Below are positions 1-7,648 of a stretch of DNA of 27,346 nt, piece by piece. Origin of the DNA: DASTGO01 sp035719045 (GTDB lineage: Bacteria; Actinomycetota; Actinomycetes; Actinomycetales; Kineosporiaceae); the NCBI GenBank assembly GCA_035719045.1, contig DASTGO010000175.1:1-27346 (forward strand), written 5' to 3'. Under the pieces are notes generated by a model. It had not been told where the DNA came from. It ran no database searches and saw only the letters and a program-made list of their open reading frames with translations. How positions within the stretch are numbered: the first letter of the stretch is position 1; each line of letters starts with the position of its first letter. The translations under genes were made by a program, and so were the position numbers.

Positions 1-147
1 GGTCGCGAACTTCTCGATGATCGCCAGGAGTTCGTAGGCCTCGAACTCGGCCGACGTGGGCTCGTCGTTCGGGCCGCGTGCGTCGCCGAGCTGGGCGTCG
101 ATGAGGGCGAAGAAGTCGGGTGTGGCGCGGACGGTGCGTCGATCCAC
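1..147 (-). CDS. Hypothetical protein, N-terminal part (3' end outside window)
   Basis: The frame opens on the minus strand at a GTG at 147 and is still open at base 1, giving 49 residues. The peptide begins V-D-R-R-T-V-R-A-T-P-D-F-F and is rich in D, E and hydrophobic residues in a helix-like pattern (EFEAYELLAIIEKF). The start lies 18 nt after the stop of the upstream small gene and in the same frame, with no clear Shine-Dalgarno, so translation probably depends on coupling. I do not recognise the family. Two very small co-directional genes could be a toxin-antitoxin pair, but nothing in the visible residues proves it. Confidence 0.5.
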   Translation of the reverse strand, partial: MDRRTVRATPDFFALIDAQLGDARGPNDEPTSAEFEAYELLAIIEKFAT

Positions 148-165
148 CGGGGATGCCGCGGCGGG

Positions 166-345
166 TCAGGAGGCGTTGCCGCGCAGCCCGGTCTCGCGTT
201 CCAGGATCCGTCGCTGTTGCGCCTCGAGGGCGGGCCGGTACTGCTCGGGCACCTGGTCGAGGTCGTAGATGATCGACGCCTCGAAGGACTGGTCCCGCTC
301 GGCGGGTGTCATCGCCTCGACCTGGCTGACGGTGACGACCCGCAT
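166..345 (-). CDS. Small hypothetical protein (59 aa)
   Basis: The ATG at 345 is preceded on the minus strand by GGGAGGAAAG, a strong ribosome binding site, so it is preferred over the in-frame start four codons upstream. The product begins MRVVTVSQVEAMTP, is acidic with R/E-rich helices, and ends ERETGLRGNAS. It has no signal peptide, membrane segment or Cys/His motif. It heads a two-gene unit with the partial gene that follows it. Size and pairing resemble an antitoxin or a small accessory protein; the function is unknown. Confidence 0.6.
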   Translation of the reverse strand: MRVVTVSQVEAMTPAERDQSFEASIIYDLDQVPEQYRPALEAQQRRILERETGLRGNAS

Positions 346-398
346 CTTTCCTCCCACCCGAAGACCTGGCTCCAGGGTAACCGGGGCCCGCGATCAGT

Positions 399-902
399 TC
401 ACCGGCCCTGGCGAGGCTCGGCCGCAGGTGCGTCCGGAGGGAGCAGAGGATGCCCCGGCCACTGCTGGAAGATCAGGTTGGTGTGCACCAGGGCCACCTC
501 GGGCCGGGCCGTCAACTCGTCCAGGACCAGACGCTGCAGGTCCGCGACGGACGGGGTGGCCACGTGGACCATGAAGTCGTCCGGGCCGGTGAGGTGGTAG
601 AGCGCACGGGTCTCGGGGAGCGCGAGGACGTGCGCCACGAAGGGGGTCACCAGCGGCCTGCGGTGCGGTTGCACGCGGACGGCGAGCATCGCCTCGAGGG
701 GTCGCCCCAGGGCCGAGGCCTCCACCCGGACCGTGTACCCCTGGATCACCCCGATCGCCCGCAGGCGGTTCACCCGATCCGAACAGGTGGACGGCGCGAC
801 CCCCACCGCCGCGGCCAACTCCCGGTTGCTGATCCGTGCATCGAGTTGCAGCAGGCGGAGAATCTCATGATCAACCGGATCCGTACGAGCTGATTCGACC
901 AT
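399..902 (-). CDS. Lrp/AsnC family transcriptional regulator
   Basis: This 167-residue protein has the usual Lrp/AsnC layout. The N-terminal winged helix-turn-helix spans about residues 8-60 (DPVDHEILRLLQLDARISN, then ELAAAVGVAPSTCSDRVNRL, then GVIQGYTVRV). The C-terminal RAM ligand-binding/oligomerisation domain spans about 70-150 and includes the GPDDFMVHV segment typical of the family. Such proteins bind amino acids and control amino-acid metabolism genes. The gene is divergent from a PLP trans-sulfuration/methionine gamma-lyase-like gene, an arrangement also seen for mdeR-mdeA in Pseudomonas, so that gene is the likely target and a sulfur amino acid the likely ligand (inference). The ATG at 902 follows a TACCGT box by 7 nt, suggesting a leaderless transcript. 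Confidence 0.93.
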   Translation of the reverse strand: MVESARTDPVDHEILRLLQLDARISNRELAAAVGVAPSTCSDRVNRLRAIGVIQGYTVRVEASALGRPLEAMLAVRVQPHRRPLVTPFVAHVLALPETRALYHLTGPDDFMVHVATPSVADLQRLVLDELTARPEVALVHTNLIFQQWPGHPLLPPDAPAAEPRQGR

Positions 903-909
903 GCTCCGA

Positions 910-915
910 ACGGTA
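910..915 (-). promoter_or_regulatory. Probable -10 box of the Lrp gene (leaderless)
   Basis: TACCGT on the minus strand fits the actinobacterial -10 pattern TANNNT and ends 7 nt before the ATG at 902. No consensus -35 is evident. Confidence 0.5.
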
Positions 916-962
916 TCCGGGGACTCTTGGCCGTGGACCGGTCACCGTCCACCCTGATCGGC

Positions 963-2117
963 ATGAGCCCCCACGACTTCACGACCCGAGCCGTCCATGC
1001 CGGGCGGGCCGACCTGACCGAGGCCGGGCTGCACGCGGTGCCGCTGGACCTGTCGACCACCTACCCCTCCCGGGACGCCCGCGCCGAGGCCGCCCGCCTG
1101 GACGCCGTGGGCCGCGGGGAGCAGCTCGACGGTCACCCCATCTACGGGCGGGTGGGCAATCCGACCGTCGCCCGGTTCGAGTCCGCGATCGCCGAACTGG
1201 AGGGCTTCAGCGCGGGGGTGGCCTTCGCGACCGGGATGGCGGCGTTGAGCGCCTGTCTGCTCGCGGCCGTGGCGAGCGGGCGGCCGGGGGTGGTCGCGAT
1301 CCGGCCGCTGTACGGCACCAGTGACCACCTCGTGGCCTCCGGCCTGCTCGGGTCGTCGGTGACCTGGGTGCGGCCGGAGGAGGTCGCCGCAGCCGTCACC
1401 GCGGACACCGGCCTGGTGATCCTTGAGACTCCGGCCAACCCCACCCTCGCCGAGGTCGACATCGCCGCCGTGGTGAAGGCGGCCGCCCCGGTTCCCGTGC
1501 TCGTGGACAACACCTTCGCCACTCCCGTCCTGCAGCAGCCGGGACGGCAGGGGGCTGCGATGGTCATGCACAGCGCGACGAAGTTCCTCGGTGGCCATGG
1601 GGACGTGCTGGGTGGGGTGGTGGTCTGCGAGGAGCCGTGGGCCCGCCTGCTCCGGCAGGTCCGGGTGGCCACGGGCGGAATCCTGCACCCGCTCGCCGGC
1701 TACCTCCTGCTGCGCGGGCTGCAGACGCTGCCGATCCGGGTCGAGCGCGCCTGCGCCACGGCCGCGGTTCTCGCCGAGCGGCTGGCCGGTCACCCCCGGG
1801 TGGCCGCCGTGCACTATCCGGGCCTGCGCACGGACCGCCCCGAGGGGCAGATGCGCGGTGGGGGAGCCCTGCTCTCCTTCGAGGTGGACCGGCCGGCGGA
1901 GGACGTGGTCGCCGAGGTCCGCCTGATCACCCCGGCCGTCAGCCTGGGCTGCACCGACACCCTGATCCAGCACCCCGGATCGCTGTCCCATCGCATCGTC
2001 GAGCATTCCGACCGGCTGCAGGGCGGGATCGAGGACCGGCTCCTGCGCCTGTCGGTGGGACTGGAGGACCCGGACGACCTCTGGGACGACCTGGACCGGG
2101 CACTGCGGGCGGGCTGA
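963..2117 (+). CDS. PLP-dependent trans-sulfuration enzyme (methionine gamma-lyase / cystathionine gamma-synthase-lyase family)
   Basis: From the ATG at 963 the protein has 384 residues, normal for the Cys/Met metabolism PLP family (fold type I). Visible landmarks are the phosphate-binding region ATGMAALSA (about 89-97), PLYGTSDH around Y117, the D of LVDNTFATP, and the PLP lysine K207 in HSATKFLGGHGD. Near the C-terminus, SLGCTDTLIQHP and HRIVEHSDRLQGGIEDRLLRLSVGLED are typical. Members cleave or form C-S bonds in methionine, cystathionine or homocysteine. The position equivalent to the methionine gamma-lyase active-site cysteine after YG is Thr here, so a strict methionine gamma-lyase assignment is unsafe. 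Upstream in-frame TTG (927) and GTG (933) codons are possible alternative starts; none has a good ribosome binding site. The gene is divergent from an Lrp regulator that probably controls it. Confidence 0.9.
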   Translation: MSPHDFTTRAVHAGRADLTEAGLHAVPLDLSTTYPSRDARAEAARLDAVGRGEQLDGHPIYGRVGNPTVARFESAIAELEGFSAGVAFATGMAALSACLLAAVASGRPGVVAIRPLYGTSDHLVASGLLGSSVTWVRPEEVAAAVTADTGLVILETPANPTLAEVDIAAVVKAAAPVPVLVDNTFATPVLQQPGRQGAAMVMHSATKFLGGHGDVLGGVVVCEEPWARLLRQVRVATGGILHPLAGYLLLRGLQTLPIRVERACATAAVLAERLAGHPRVAAVHYPGLRTDRPEGQMRGGGALLSFEVDRPAEDVVAEVRLITPAVSLGCTDTLIQHPGSLSHRIVEHSDRLQGGIEDRLLRLSVGLEDPDDLWDDLDRALRAG

Positions 2118-2158
2118 TCCCGGCGTGCGAGGGGCGGGCGCCCGGAAGGTGTTGCGGC

Positions 2159-2866
2159 TCAGGAGGTTTCGTCGGTGGGTCCGACGAGGACGACGTCGAG
2201 CCGGCGGGGGCCGTGGACGCCTTCGACGCGGGACAGTTCGATGTCGCTGGTGGCTGAGGGTCCGCTGATCCAGGTGAGGGGTCGGGTGGGGTCGAGGCGG
2301 TGGAGGGCTTCGGGGATGGTTTGGACGATCTGGTGGGCGTGGACGACGACGATGTGGTGGTCGGGGATCAGGGTGATCATGCGGCGGCCCTGGTCGGGTC
2401 CCGCGTCGAGCACGATGGTGCCGGTCTCGGCGATGGCGGTGGCGCAGCCGGTGAGGACGGTGTCGGCGGTGTCCAGGTCGGTGGGGGTGAGGGGGGCGTC
2501 GGGGGTGTCGTGGCGTCGTTGACCTGGCCAGTCGCCGAGATCGACGGGGGAGCGTGGTGGCAGGACGAGCTGGTGGACGGCTCGCTGGTCGAGTAGGCCG
2601 GTGACGGTGGCGGTGAGGGTGTGCGGGGTGCAGGGGTGGACGCCGGCCTTGTAGTCGTGCAGCCGGTCGGTGAACAGGTCCAGCCGTTCCCGGGTGTCGA
2701 GTGTGCCGGTGGTGCGGTAGCTGTGGGGGGCGCGGCCGTGCTGGTCCTTCGCCGGGACTTCCTGCGCGGCAACGGATCCGGCGGTGTGGGGGTGGGGTCC
2801 GCTGGTCAGGGCGGTGGCGATGCGGTGCAGGAGTTGTTCGCGGATGTCGGGCCGTGCCGGGTTCAC
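2159..2866 (-). CDS. lutC: LutC/YkgG (LUD domain) lactate utilization protein
   Basis: This LUD-domain protein of 235 residues is the third subunit of the LutABC L-lactate oxidation system. The C-terminal half carries the family signatures GCATAIAETGTIVLDAG and GPSATSDIELSRVEGVHGPR. The start is the GTG at 2866, whose TGA overlaps the lutB stop (GTGA); GAGGAGG six nt upstream is a good ribosome binding site lying inside the end of lutB. An in-frame start 10 codons upstream lacks this support. It is the last gene of lutA-lutB-lutC, translationally coupled to lutB, and ends 41 nt from the convergent trans-sulfuration gene. LUD proteins have no established catalytic site of their own; they act with the iron-sulfur subunits. 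Confidence 0.93.
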   Translation of the reverse strand: MNPARPDIREQLLHRIATALTSGPHPHTAGSVAAQEVPAKDQHGRAPHSYRTTGTLDTRERLDLFTDRLHDYKAGVHPCTPHTLTATVTGLLDQRAVHQLVLPPRSPVDLGDWPGQRRHDTPDAPLTPTDLDTADTVLTGCATAIAETGTIVLDAGPDQGRRMITLIPDHHIVVVHAHQIVQTIPEALHRLDPTRPLTWISGPSATSDIELSRVEGVHGPRRLDVVLVGPTDETS

Positions 2867-4476
2867 CGGGGGCCTCCTCGGGTGCGGGTCCACCACTGGC
2901 GGAACGTTTCGGGGGGTGGGGCGGGCAGGTCGCGGGCGGCGGTCCAGTGGTTCAGGGGTGGGGGCAGGGTCCGGATGTGGGTGTGGTCGCCTTGCAGGCG
3001 GGCCAGCAGGCGTGCGGCGGTCAGGGCGGTTTCGGCGCGGCTGAACCGGTCGGGGTTGGTCATGGCCCAGGCGGCGGCGGACATCGCGGCCCGTTCACCG
3101 GTCGGTAGCGGGCGGGTGCGTAGGCCGTCGACGTGGCGGGTGCGCAGGTGGACCAGCAGGGTGGGGATGTCGATCTTGACGGGGCAGACGTCGTAGCAGG
3201 CGCCGCAGAGGGTGGAGGCGTAGGGGAGGGTGTCGACGGGGTCGGTCCGGCTTGTGGTGCCGGCCTGGCCGTGGCGGGTGGCGTGCATGCCGGCCAGTTG
3301 GGGGGTCAGGACGGCGCCGATGGGTCCGGGGTAGACCGAGCCGTAGGCGTGGCCGCCGACGCGTTCGTAGACGGGGCAGACGTTCAGGCAGGCCGAGCAG
3401 CGGATGCAGTGCAGGGCCTGGCGTCCGGTGGGGTCGGCGAGGGCGGCGGTGCGGCCGTTGTCCAGCAGGATGAGGTGGACGTCCTGCGGCCCGTCGGGGG
3501 TGCTGGTGGCCTGCCCGTCGGGGTCGACGCCGTGGTGGGTGCCGGTCCACATCGAGGTGTAGGGGTTCATCCGTTCGCCGGTGGCCGAGCGGGGCAGGAG
3601 TTGCAGGAACACTTCCAGGTCGGTCCAGGTGGGCAGGACCTTCTCGATGCCCATCACGGTGATCAGGGTTTCGGGCAGGGTCAGGCACATCCGGCCGTTG
3701 CCCTCGGACTCCACCACGCCCAGGGTGCCGGTGTCGGCGACCGCGAAGTTGGCCCCGCTGATCGCGACCGTGCTGGACAGGAACGTCTGGCGCAGGTGGG
3801 CCCGGGCGGCCATCGCCAGTGCCCGGGGTTCGTCGGTGAGGTCGGGGTCGACGCCGGCCATCCGGTCGGCGAAGATCTGCCGGATCTCCGCCCGGTTGCG
3901 GTGGATCGCCGGGACCAGGATGTGGGAGGGCTTGTCGTGGGCCAGTTGCACGATGAGTTCGGCCAGGTCGGTCTCGACCGCGGTGATCCCGGCGTCGGCC
4001 AGGGCCTGGTTCAGGCCGATCTCCTGGGTGGCCATCGACTTGACCTTGACCACCCGGTCCACGGGCCGCCCGTCCCGGCGCTGTTTGGCCCGGATGATCT
4101 CGATCGTGATCTGGTTGGCGTCGTCGGCGTCGCGGGCCCAGTGCACGACCCCGCCGCGGGCGGTCACGTTGGCCTCCAACTGGACCAGCAGGTCCGGCAG
4201 CCGGGCCATCACGTCGGTTTTGATCGCGGCGGCGGCGTCCCGCAGTTGCGGCCAGTCCGGCAGTTCGGCGATGACGGCGGCGCGTTTGGCCCGGATCGTG
4301 GCGGTGGCGTGGCCGAGGTTGCGGCGCAGTTGACTGTCCGCCAGGGCCGTGCGCGCCGCGGCCGGGAACGGTTGGTCGCCGCGCAGCGTGCCCCGCTCGG
4401 TGGCCACCGGCATCCCCAGGAACGTCCGCCCCACCACCCCGCCCGCCTCCCGCCCGCCGGTGTTCCGCCCGCTCAC
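2863..4476 (-). CDS. lutB: LutB iron-sulfur cluster-binding L-lactate utilization protein
   Basis: The 537-residue protein has an N-terminal LUD domain (about 60-300; SGANFAVADTGTLGVVESEGN near 240-260) followed by a ferredoxin-like region with two 4Fe-4S motifs. The first is C357-x2-C360-x2-C363-x3-C367 (CIRCSACLNVCP); the second is C424-x2-C427-x3-C431 (CGACYDVCP). The C-terminal tail of about 100 residues, rich in Pro and Trp, resembles actinobacterial LutB proteins. It is thought to pass electrons in oxidation of L-lactate to pyruvate with LutA and LutC. The GTG start at 4476 overlaps the lutA stop by 4 nt (GTGA), and its own stop overlaps lutC the same way, so the three subunits are coupled. 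Confidence 0.95.
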   Translation of the reverse strand: MSGRNTGGREAGGVVGRTFLGMPVATERGTLRGDQPFPAAARTALADSQLRRNLGHATATIRAKRAAVIAELPDWPQLRDAAAAIKTDVMARLPDLLVQLEANVTARGGVVHWARDADDANQITIEIIRAKQRRDGRPVDRVVKVKSMATQEIGLNQALADAGITAVETDLAELIVQLAHDKPSHILVPAIHRNRAEIRQIFADRMAGVDPDLTDEPRALAMAARAHLRQTFLSSTVAISGANFAVADTGTLGVVESEGNGRMCLTLPETLITVMGIEKVLPTWTDLEVFLQLLPRSATGERMNPYTSMWTGTHHGVDPDGQATSTPDGPQDVHLILLDNGRTAALADPTGRQALHCIRCSACLNVCPVYERVGGHAYGSVYPGPIGAVLTPQLAGMHATRHGQAGTTSRTDPVDTLPYASTLCGACYDVCPVKIDIPTLLVHLRTRHVDGLRTRPLPTGERAAMSAAAWAMTNPDRFSRAETALTAARLLARLQGDHTHIRTLPPPLNHWTAARDLPAPPPETFRQWWTRTRGGPR

Positions 4477-5264
4477 CGTGCGCCCTGCCAGCCCTCACCG
4501 GCCAGGACCTCGGCCAGGTGCAGGGTGCGGACCCCGGCCCGCAGCCGGGACAGGCCCCCGCCGATGTGCATCAGGCAGGAGGAGTCCCCGGCGGTCAGCA
4601 CCTCCGCGCCGGTGCCTTGCACGTGGCGCATCTTGTCGGCCAGCATCGCGGTGGACACCGCGGCGTTCTTCACCGCGAAGGTGCCGCCGAACCCGCAGCA
4701 CTCGGCCGCGGCGGGCAGTTCGACCAGATCGATCCCGGCCACCGACCGCAGCAGCCGCAACGGTTTGTCGTCCACCCGCAGCAGCCGCAGCGAATGGCAG
4801 GTCGGGTGATAGGTCACCCGGTGCGGGAACCGCGCTCCCACCTCGGTCACCCCCAGCACATCGACCAGGAACTCACTGAGCTCGAACGTCCGCGCCGCCA
4901 CCGCCTCCGCCCGCCCGGCCAGTCCCGCCCCCGCCCGGCCCTGCCCCGCCAACTCCCGGGCGAGCATCGCGTGCTGGTGGCGCACCGACCCCACACACGA
5001 CCCCGACGGCGCCACGATCGCCTCCGCCCCCAACCCGCCCTCGGACACCGGCCGCAGCGCCGCCTCGAACACCTCCACATGGTGGGCGACCACCGGCAGC
5101 GCCTCCCGCTGGTAACCGGTGTTCACCTGCATCTGCCCACAACAGGTCTGCCCCTGCGGGAACACCACCTCATGCCCCAGCCGCTCCAACACCACCACCA
5201 TCGCCTGCCCCGCCCGCGGGAACAACGCATCCACCAGACAGGTCACGAACAGGGCCACCCTCAT
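4473..5264 (-). CDS. lutA: LutA (Fe-S)-binding oxidoreductase, L-lactate utilization
   Basis: The 263-residue protein has two cysteine-rich CCG domains: the first with FVTCLVDALFP and TCCGQMQVNTGY, the second with YHPTCHSLRLL and AECCGFGGTFAVKN. This is the LutA/GlpC/HdrB-type architecture. LutA, LutB and LutC together oxidise L-lactate to pyruvate without the classical flavin LldD enzyme. The ATG at 5264 is chosen because GGAGG lies seven nt upstream and the protein then starts MRVALFVTCLVD, as in the family; a longer in-frame start at 5315 adds 17 atypical residues. It heads the minus-strand lut operon and is divergent from a LacI regulator, with 266 bp between the two starts containing a LacI-type operator. 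Confidence 0.95.
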   Translation of the reverse strand: MRVALFVTCLVDALFPRAGQAMVVVLERLGHEVVFPQGQTCCGQMQVNTGYQREALPVVAHHVEVFEAALRPVSEGGLGAEAIVAPSGSCVGSVRHQHAMLARELAGQGRAGAGLAGRAEAVAARTFELSEFLVDVLGVTEVGARFPHRVTYHPTCHSLRLLRVDDKPLRLLRSVAGIDLVELPAAAECCGFGGTFAVKNAAVSTAMLADKMRHVQGTGAEVLTAGDSSCLMHIGGGLSRLRAGVRTLHLAEVLAGEGWQGAR

Positions 5265-5450
5265 CGAGCACCTCCGGATGCCGTGCGGCGGGCGGGTCAC
5301 CCGTGGACCCGTCATGAATCCTCGTGCCGTCGCGGTCCGTCCCCGGTGGGGTACGCCGGCCCGGCCTGCCGCCGACGGGCAGACCCCGGCAGCGCCCGGC
5401 CGTTGCCGGGGAACACCGTGGCCGCCTGGGGTAGCGGGTGCCGCTCACTC

Positions 5451-5468
5451 TGCGCAAACGATTGACCA
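5451..5468. promoter_or_regulatory. LacI-family operator
   Basis: The 18-bp element TGCGCAAACGATTGACCA matches TGNNCAANCGNTTGNNCA, a palindrome centred on CG as in classical LacI/GalR operators. Matching half-site bases are TG, CAA and C on each side. It lies 63 bp upstream of the lacI-type start and 187 bp from the lutA start, so the neighbouring LacI protein can plausibly autoregulate and control the divergent lut operon and the downstream sugar genes. Confidence 0.75.
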
Positions 5469-5517
5469 CATGTCAAGCTTCGGGTTCCGTGTTGCCGGCA
5501 CGGGAACCGCACGCCAC

Positions 5518-5523
5518 TACGCT
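5518..5523 (+). promoter_or_regulatory. Probable -10 box of the LacI gene (leaderless)
   Basis: TACGCT fits TANNNT and is followed by 7 nt and the ATG at 5531. A weak -35 (TTGCCG, 5492-5497) lies 20 nt upstream. The LacI operator is just upstream of this promoter. Confidence 0.5.
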
Positions 5524-5530
5524 GCGCGGC

Positions 5531-6547
5531 ATGGTCACGCTGGGGGACGTCGCGGCCCGGGCGGGTGTCTCGGTCTCGGCCGTGTCACGGGTGCTCAGCA
5601 ACCACCCCAGCGCCCGGGTGAGCGAGGCCACCCGCTGCCGGATCCTCCAGGCCGCGTGCGAGCTGCGGTACCGCCCCAACTTCGCCGGCCGGGCGCTGAG
5701 GTCGGCGCGGACCCGCGTCATCGGTCTCGTGGTGCCCGACCTGACCGACGCGCTGTTCGCCGAGCTGCTGCACGGAGCGCAGGACGAGGCGCGTGAACGC
5801 GACTACATGGTGCTGCTGGGCAGGTCCGACAACCTCTCGGCCGGAGGCGAGGTGGTCGGACGCCTCGTCGGCGAGGGGCGGGTCGACGGGATGGTGGTGC
5901 AGGTGGGCGACGGTGTCCCGCCCGCCGGCCTCGGTGCGATCCTCGCGTCGGCGGCGCCGATCGTGCTCCTCAACTCGGTGTACGAGGGACATGTCGGATC
6001 GGTGGTGTTCGACGACGTCGAAGGTGCCCGCCTGGCCACGGAGCATCTCCTCCGGTTCGGGCACACGCGGATCGCCCTGGCGAACGGGTTGCGCCGGTCG
6101 TACACCGCCCGGCAGCGCGGCATCGGCTTCCGATCGGCGCTGGCCGAGGCCGGACTGCGCCCGGCGGGACGGGCCTACGAGACCCGTCTGGGGTACACGG
6201 CCGCCGACGGGCGGGGCGCGCTGCGGCGCCTGATGAACCTGCCCGAGCCCCCGACCGGGGTCGTCGTCGCCAACGTCGACGCCGCCATCGGCCTGCTCGC
6301 CGAGGCCCGGGCGGCCGGGGTCCGCGTGCCGCGTGACCTCTCGGTCGTCAGCGTGCACGACTCGTGGACGGCGGAGAACACCTGGCCCCCGCTGACCGCC
6401 GTCCGGATGCCCTTCTCCGCGATGGGACGTGCGGCCGTGCGCGCCGTCATCGCCCGGATCGAGACCGGCGCCATGACCGCCGAGCTGGTCGGCGACCCGG
6501 CGCCCGAACTCGTCGTCCGCGAGTCCAGCACACGGTCCCGCCGCTGA
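5531..6547 (+). CDS. LacI family transcriptional regulator
   Basis: This protein of 338 residues starts with the LacI helix-turn-helix and hinge: MVTLGDVAARAGVSVSAVSRVL, then a YRPNFAGRALRSART hinge region at about 45-60. A periplasmic-binding-like sensor domain follows from GLVVPDLTDALFAELLHG to the end. The ATG at 5531 is preferred over the upstream in-frame start at 5438 because family members start one or two residues before TLGDVA and because a -10 box lies 7 nt upstream. It is divergent from lutABC and upstream of genes fitting L-fucose degradation, so its effector is probably a 6-deoxysugar or a pathway intermediate (inference). The CG-centred operator at 5451-5468 is the likely binding site. 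Confidence 0.94.
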   Translation: MVTLGDVAARAGVSVSAVSRVLSNHPSARVSEATRCRILQAACELRYRPNFAGRALRSARTRVIGLVVPDLTDALFAELLHGAQDEARERDYMVLLGRSDNLSAGGEVVGRLVGEGRVDGMVVQVGDGVPPAGLGAILASAAPIVLLNSVYEGHVGSVVFDDVEGARLATEHLLRFGHTRIALANGLRRSYTARQRGIGFRSALAEAGLRPAGRAYETRLGYTAADGRGALRRLMNLPEPPTGVVVANVDAAIGLLAEARAAGVRVPRDLSVVSVHDSWTAENTWPPLTAVRMPFSAMGRAAVRAVIARIETGAMTAELVGDPAPELVVRESSTRSRR

Positions 6548-6600
6548 CCCGGCCGGCGGATGGTCACGGCCCTCTGCCGGCGCCGACGCCGGATGACAGA

Positions 6601-6612
6601 ATCCGATCGGAT
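6601..6612. promoter_or_regulatory. 12-bp perfect palindrome, candidate operator
   Basis: ATCCGATCGGAT is a perfect palindrome in the 237-bp gap between the LacI gene and the FAH-family hydrolase gene, 172 bp upstream of the latter's start. Its centre is GATC rather than CG, so it is not the same site as the LacI operator at 5451. It could bind a GntR- or IclR-like regulator of the sugar genes; no such regulator is in the window. Confidence 0.35.
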
Positions 6613-6784
6613 GTGCCGTCGGACACCGGCCACCTGTTCCGGGTCAACCACGCGACCGGCAGCGGCACCGAGGCGCTGCGCGAGCATCCCCGGGTGGCCG
6701 ACGGCGTGCCGGCACGACGGCGCCCGCCCCGCAGCCGTGAGCAGCACGAGGTCCGTTCGTCCCGACGATCCCGGAGGAAATGAC

Positions 6785-7648
6785 ATGAGGTTCGCCAGGC
6801 TCGGGCCCGCAGGTCACGAGATCCCCGCCGTGCACGCCGACGGGCGATACCTGGACCTGCGACCGGTCCTGGCGGACCTCGGCGGCGACCTCGGCCCGGC
6901 CTTCTTCGCCGGCGGCGGGATCGAGCGGGTGGCCGCCGCCCTGGCCGCCGGGGAGTTGGCGCCGCTCGGTGGCGCGGCGGCGATGCGGGTCGCCGCTCCG
7001 CTGGCCGGTCCCGGCAAGATCGTCTGCATCGGGATGAACTATCGCGACCACGCCGCGGAGACGGGGGCGGCGGTCCCGGCCGAACCCGTGGTCTTCATGA
7101 AGGACCCCTCGACGATCGTCGGCCCGTTCGACGAGGTCCTGGTGCCCCGTGGCTCGACCAAGACCGACTGGGAGGTCGAACTGGGCGTGGTCATCGGCCG
7201 CACCGCGCGCTACCTGGACCACCCGCAGCAGGCCCGTGAGCACGTGGCCGGCTACCTGGTCTCCCACGACGTGTCCGAGCGGGAGTTCCAGCTGGAGCGC
7301 GGCGGTCAGTGGGACAAGGGCAAGAGCTGCGAGACGTTCAACCCGCTCGGCCCGGAGCTGGTGACCGCCGACGAGGTGCCCGATCCGCAGGCGCTCCGGC
7401 TGACCCTGTCGGTGAACGCGGTGAGGCGGCAGGACGGCACCACCGCGGACATGATCTTCGGGATCGACCACGTGATCTGGTACCTGTCGCAGTTCATGGT
7501 GCTGCGACCCGGTGACCTGATCAACACCGGAACTCCGGCCGGGGTCGCGCTCGGGCTGCCGGACCACCCGTACCTGCAGGCCGGTGACGTCGTGGAGCTG
7601 GAGATCTCCGGGCTCGGCTCGATGCGGCAGACGGTGGGGCAGGCATGA
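6785..7648 (+). CDS. Fumarylacetoacetate hydrolase (FAH) family protein, probable 2,4-diketo-3-deoxy-L-fuconate hydrolase
   Basis: The 287-residue protein has a short N-terminal domain and an FAH C-terminal domain. Signatures are GKIVCIGMNYRDHAAE (77-92), the metal ligands E130 and E132 in DWEVELGVVIG, D162 in SHDVSERE, and GDLINTGTPAGVALG. The family cleaves or isomerises 2-oxo acids with Mg/Mn. The following genes are of the L-fucose dehydrogenase and L-fuconate dehydratase types, which points to the last step of non-phosphorylating L-fucose degradation: hydrolysis of 2,4-diketo-3-deoxy-L-fuconate to pyruvate and L-lactate. The ATG at 6785 has GGAGG seven nt upstream; upstream in-frame codons are unsupported. 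Its TGA overlaps the next ATG (ATGA). Other FAH activities such as ureidoglycolate lyase or an acylpyruvase cannot be excluded from sequence alone. Confidence 0.88.
   Translation: MRFARLGPAGHEIPAVHADGRYLDLRPVLADLGGDLGPAFFAGGGIERVAAALAAGELAPLGGAAAMRVAAPLAGPGKIVCIGMNYRDHAAETGAAVPAEPVVFMKDPSTIVGPFDEVLVPRGSTKTDWEVELGVVIGRTARYLDHPQQAREHVAGYLVSHDVSEREFQLERGGQWDKGKSCETFNPLGPELVTADEVPDPQALRLTLSVNAVRRQDGTTADMIFGIDHVIWYLSQFMVLRPGDLINTGTPAGVALGLPDHPYLQAGDVVELEISGLGSMRQTVGQA

Noticed and set aside
3133..4809. 558-codon plus-strand open frame
   Set aside because: Antisense to lutB and lutA; Val/Gly/Asp-rich shadow typical of high-GC coding DNA.
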